Under the pieces are notes generated by a model, which did no database searches, was not told where the DNA came from, and saw nothing but the letters and a program-made list of their open reading frames with translations. The translations under genes were made by a program, and so were the position numbers. Of a DNA stretch of 32,059 nt, positions 31,901 to 32,059 are shown one piece after another. Every line of letters begins with the position of its first letter. Position 1 is the first letter of the stretch. The stretch comes from Auxenochlorella pyrenoidosa (lineage: Eukaryota > Chlorophyta > Trebouxiophyceae > Chlorellales > Chlorellaceae). Location: contig KQ481993.1 of the NCBI GenBank assembly GCA_001430745.1, positions 979,082 to 1,011,140 of the forward strand. The letters are read 5' to 3'.

Positions 31901-32020
31901 GCAGTCAGCCCAACCCTTCCCCCTGCCCTGCCCCCTCACCCTCCCGGTTGGCCCGCTCCTGGTCCACATCCGGCGGCAGCACCTTGTTGTCCTGCAGGTG
32001 GTAGTGGTTGCGGCTCTCCT
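25934..32020 (-). CDS. NR: Nitrate reductase (NAD(P)H), C-terminal 739 residues; 5' part beyond the window
   Basis: Cytosolic enzyme reducing nitrate to nitrite. Twenty-three exons (coding order): 32020-31940, 31783-31601, 31434-31346, 31200-31153, 31010-30931, 30748-30713, 30573-30527, 30284-30233, 30027-29975, 29777-29686, 29500-29383, 29216-29154, 29025-28868, 28721-28653, 28491-28441, 28306-28270, 28045-27966, 27706-27670, 27505-27439, 27243-27168, 27063-26950, 26702-26604, 26425-25934. In order: molybdenum dimerisation domain (YNLNIGSVIAAP, LSLDGGYSW, NWCWVLWEA, TMNTQPEK, LIGLMNN); hinge 1; cytochrome b5 (SKHPGG, EFDPIHS with both haem histidines); FAD domain (GLPVGHH, RPYTP, GGKMSQ, GPFGEF); NAD(P)H domain (GGGTGITP, FANKTEADILL, CGPPPM, terminal HIVVF). 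A 122-residue acidic/Gly-rich insertion (26042-26407) precedes the CGPPPM strand, and a Gly-rich insertion lies in the exon 31783-31601. Two introns have GC donors. The catalytic molybdopterin domain lies mostly outside the window. Confidence 0.95.
26042..26407 (-). repeat. Low-complexity insertion in the NAD(P)H domain of nitrate reductase
   Basis: These 366 bases encode 122 residues rich in Gly, Ala, Glu, Asp and Ser between HMFPP and the GTISLVCGPPPM strand. In other nitrate reductases these two segments are only a few residues apart. The frame is open throughout and no splice pair removes it neatly. Confidence 0.8.
28096..28111. repeat. Homopolymer G run (C run on the coding strand) in a nitrate reductase intron
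   Basis: Sixteen consecutive guanines lie on the plus strand inside the intron 28046-28269. On the transcript this is a polycytosine tract. It is likely to be length-variable and prone to sequencing error. Confidence 0.8.
31638..31661. repeat. GCC trinucleotide run encoding polyglycine in nitrate reductase
   Basis: Tandem GCC units on the plus strand read as GGC on the coding strand. They give about seven glycines in a loop between LPLP and YTLRGFAH of the dimerisation domain. Confidence 0.75.
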
Positions 32021-32059
32021 CTGCAGCGGGGGTGGGGTGGGGTGGGGCGGGTCGGGGTC

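Noticed and set aside
1..32059. Transposon, CRISPR array, rRNA or prophage content
   Set aside because: I saw no terminal repeats with a transposase-like frame, no regularly spaced direct repeats and no rRNA-like sequence. The repeats present are simple trinucleotide or homopolymer tracts.

Overview
This window looks like nuclear DNA of a GC-rich, intron-dense green alga. A chlorophyte, probably Chlorella-like (Trebouxiophyceae), is my inference from the gene set (plant-type nitrate reductase, plant-type phospholipid methyltransferase, isopentenyl phosphate kinase, ATG5, an organellar-type PPR protein) and from the short introns, most of which end in TGCAG or CGCAG. I rebuilt ten spliced or partial gene models by hand. 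I required the reading phase to match across every junction and the family motifs to stay continuous. One further single-exon ORF is doubtful.

Layout, left to right: a 5'-partial CNNM/DUF21-CBS metal transport protein (+, 1-4751); a low-complexity orphan ORF (-, 5335-6312); a small unknown protein with a duplicated motif (+, 6510-7740); ATG5 (-, 7911-10265); a PPR protein (+, 10548-14382); PLMT (-, 14883-16112) and IPK (-, 16265-17702) in tandem; a Popeye-like membrane protein with a cyclic-nucleotide-binding-like fold (+, 18508-22034); a class I SAM methyltransferase (+, 22433-23777); a secreted trypsin-fold protein that has lost its catalytic triad (-, 24001-25339); and the C-terminal part of nitrate reductase (-, 25934 to the right edge). 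Genes are packed mainly as convergent and divergent pairs with gaps of roughly 150-800 bases. I found no tRNA, rRNA, transposon or CRISPR array.

The genes do not form one pathway; this is ordinary eukaryotic housekeeping territory with some unusual details. The most interesting are: (1) the S1-family pseudoprotease with all three triad positions substituted; (2) seven GC-AG introns among about 67 reconstructed, all with the donor AG|GCRAG; (3) large low-complexity insertions inside conserved domains of nitrate reductase (122 residues beside the CGPPPM loop), ATG5 (about 130 residues in the C-terminal ubiquitin fold) and one PPR repeat; (4) a Popeye-like protein in an alga; (5) an unknown gene with a two-copy motif shared between two exons.
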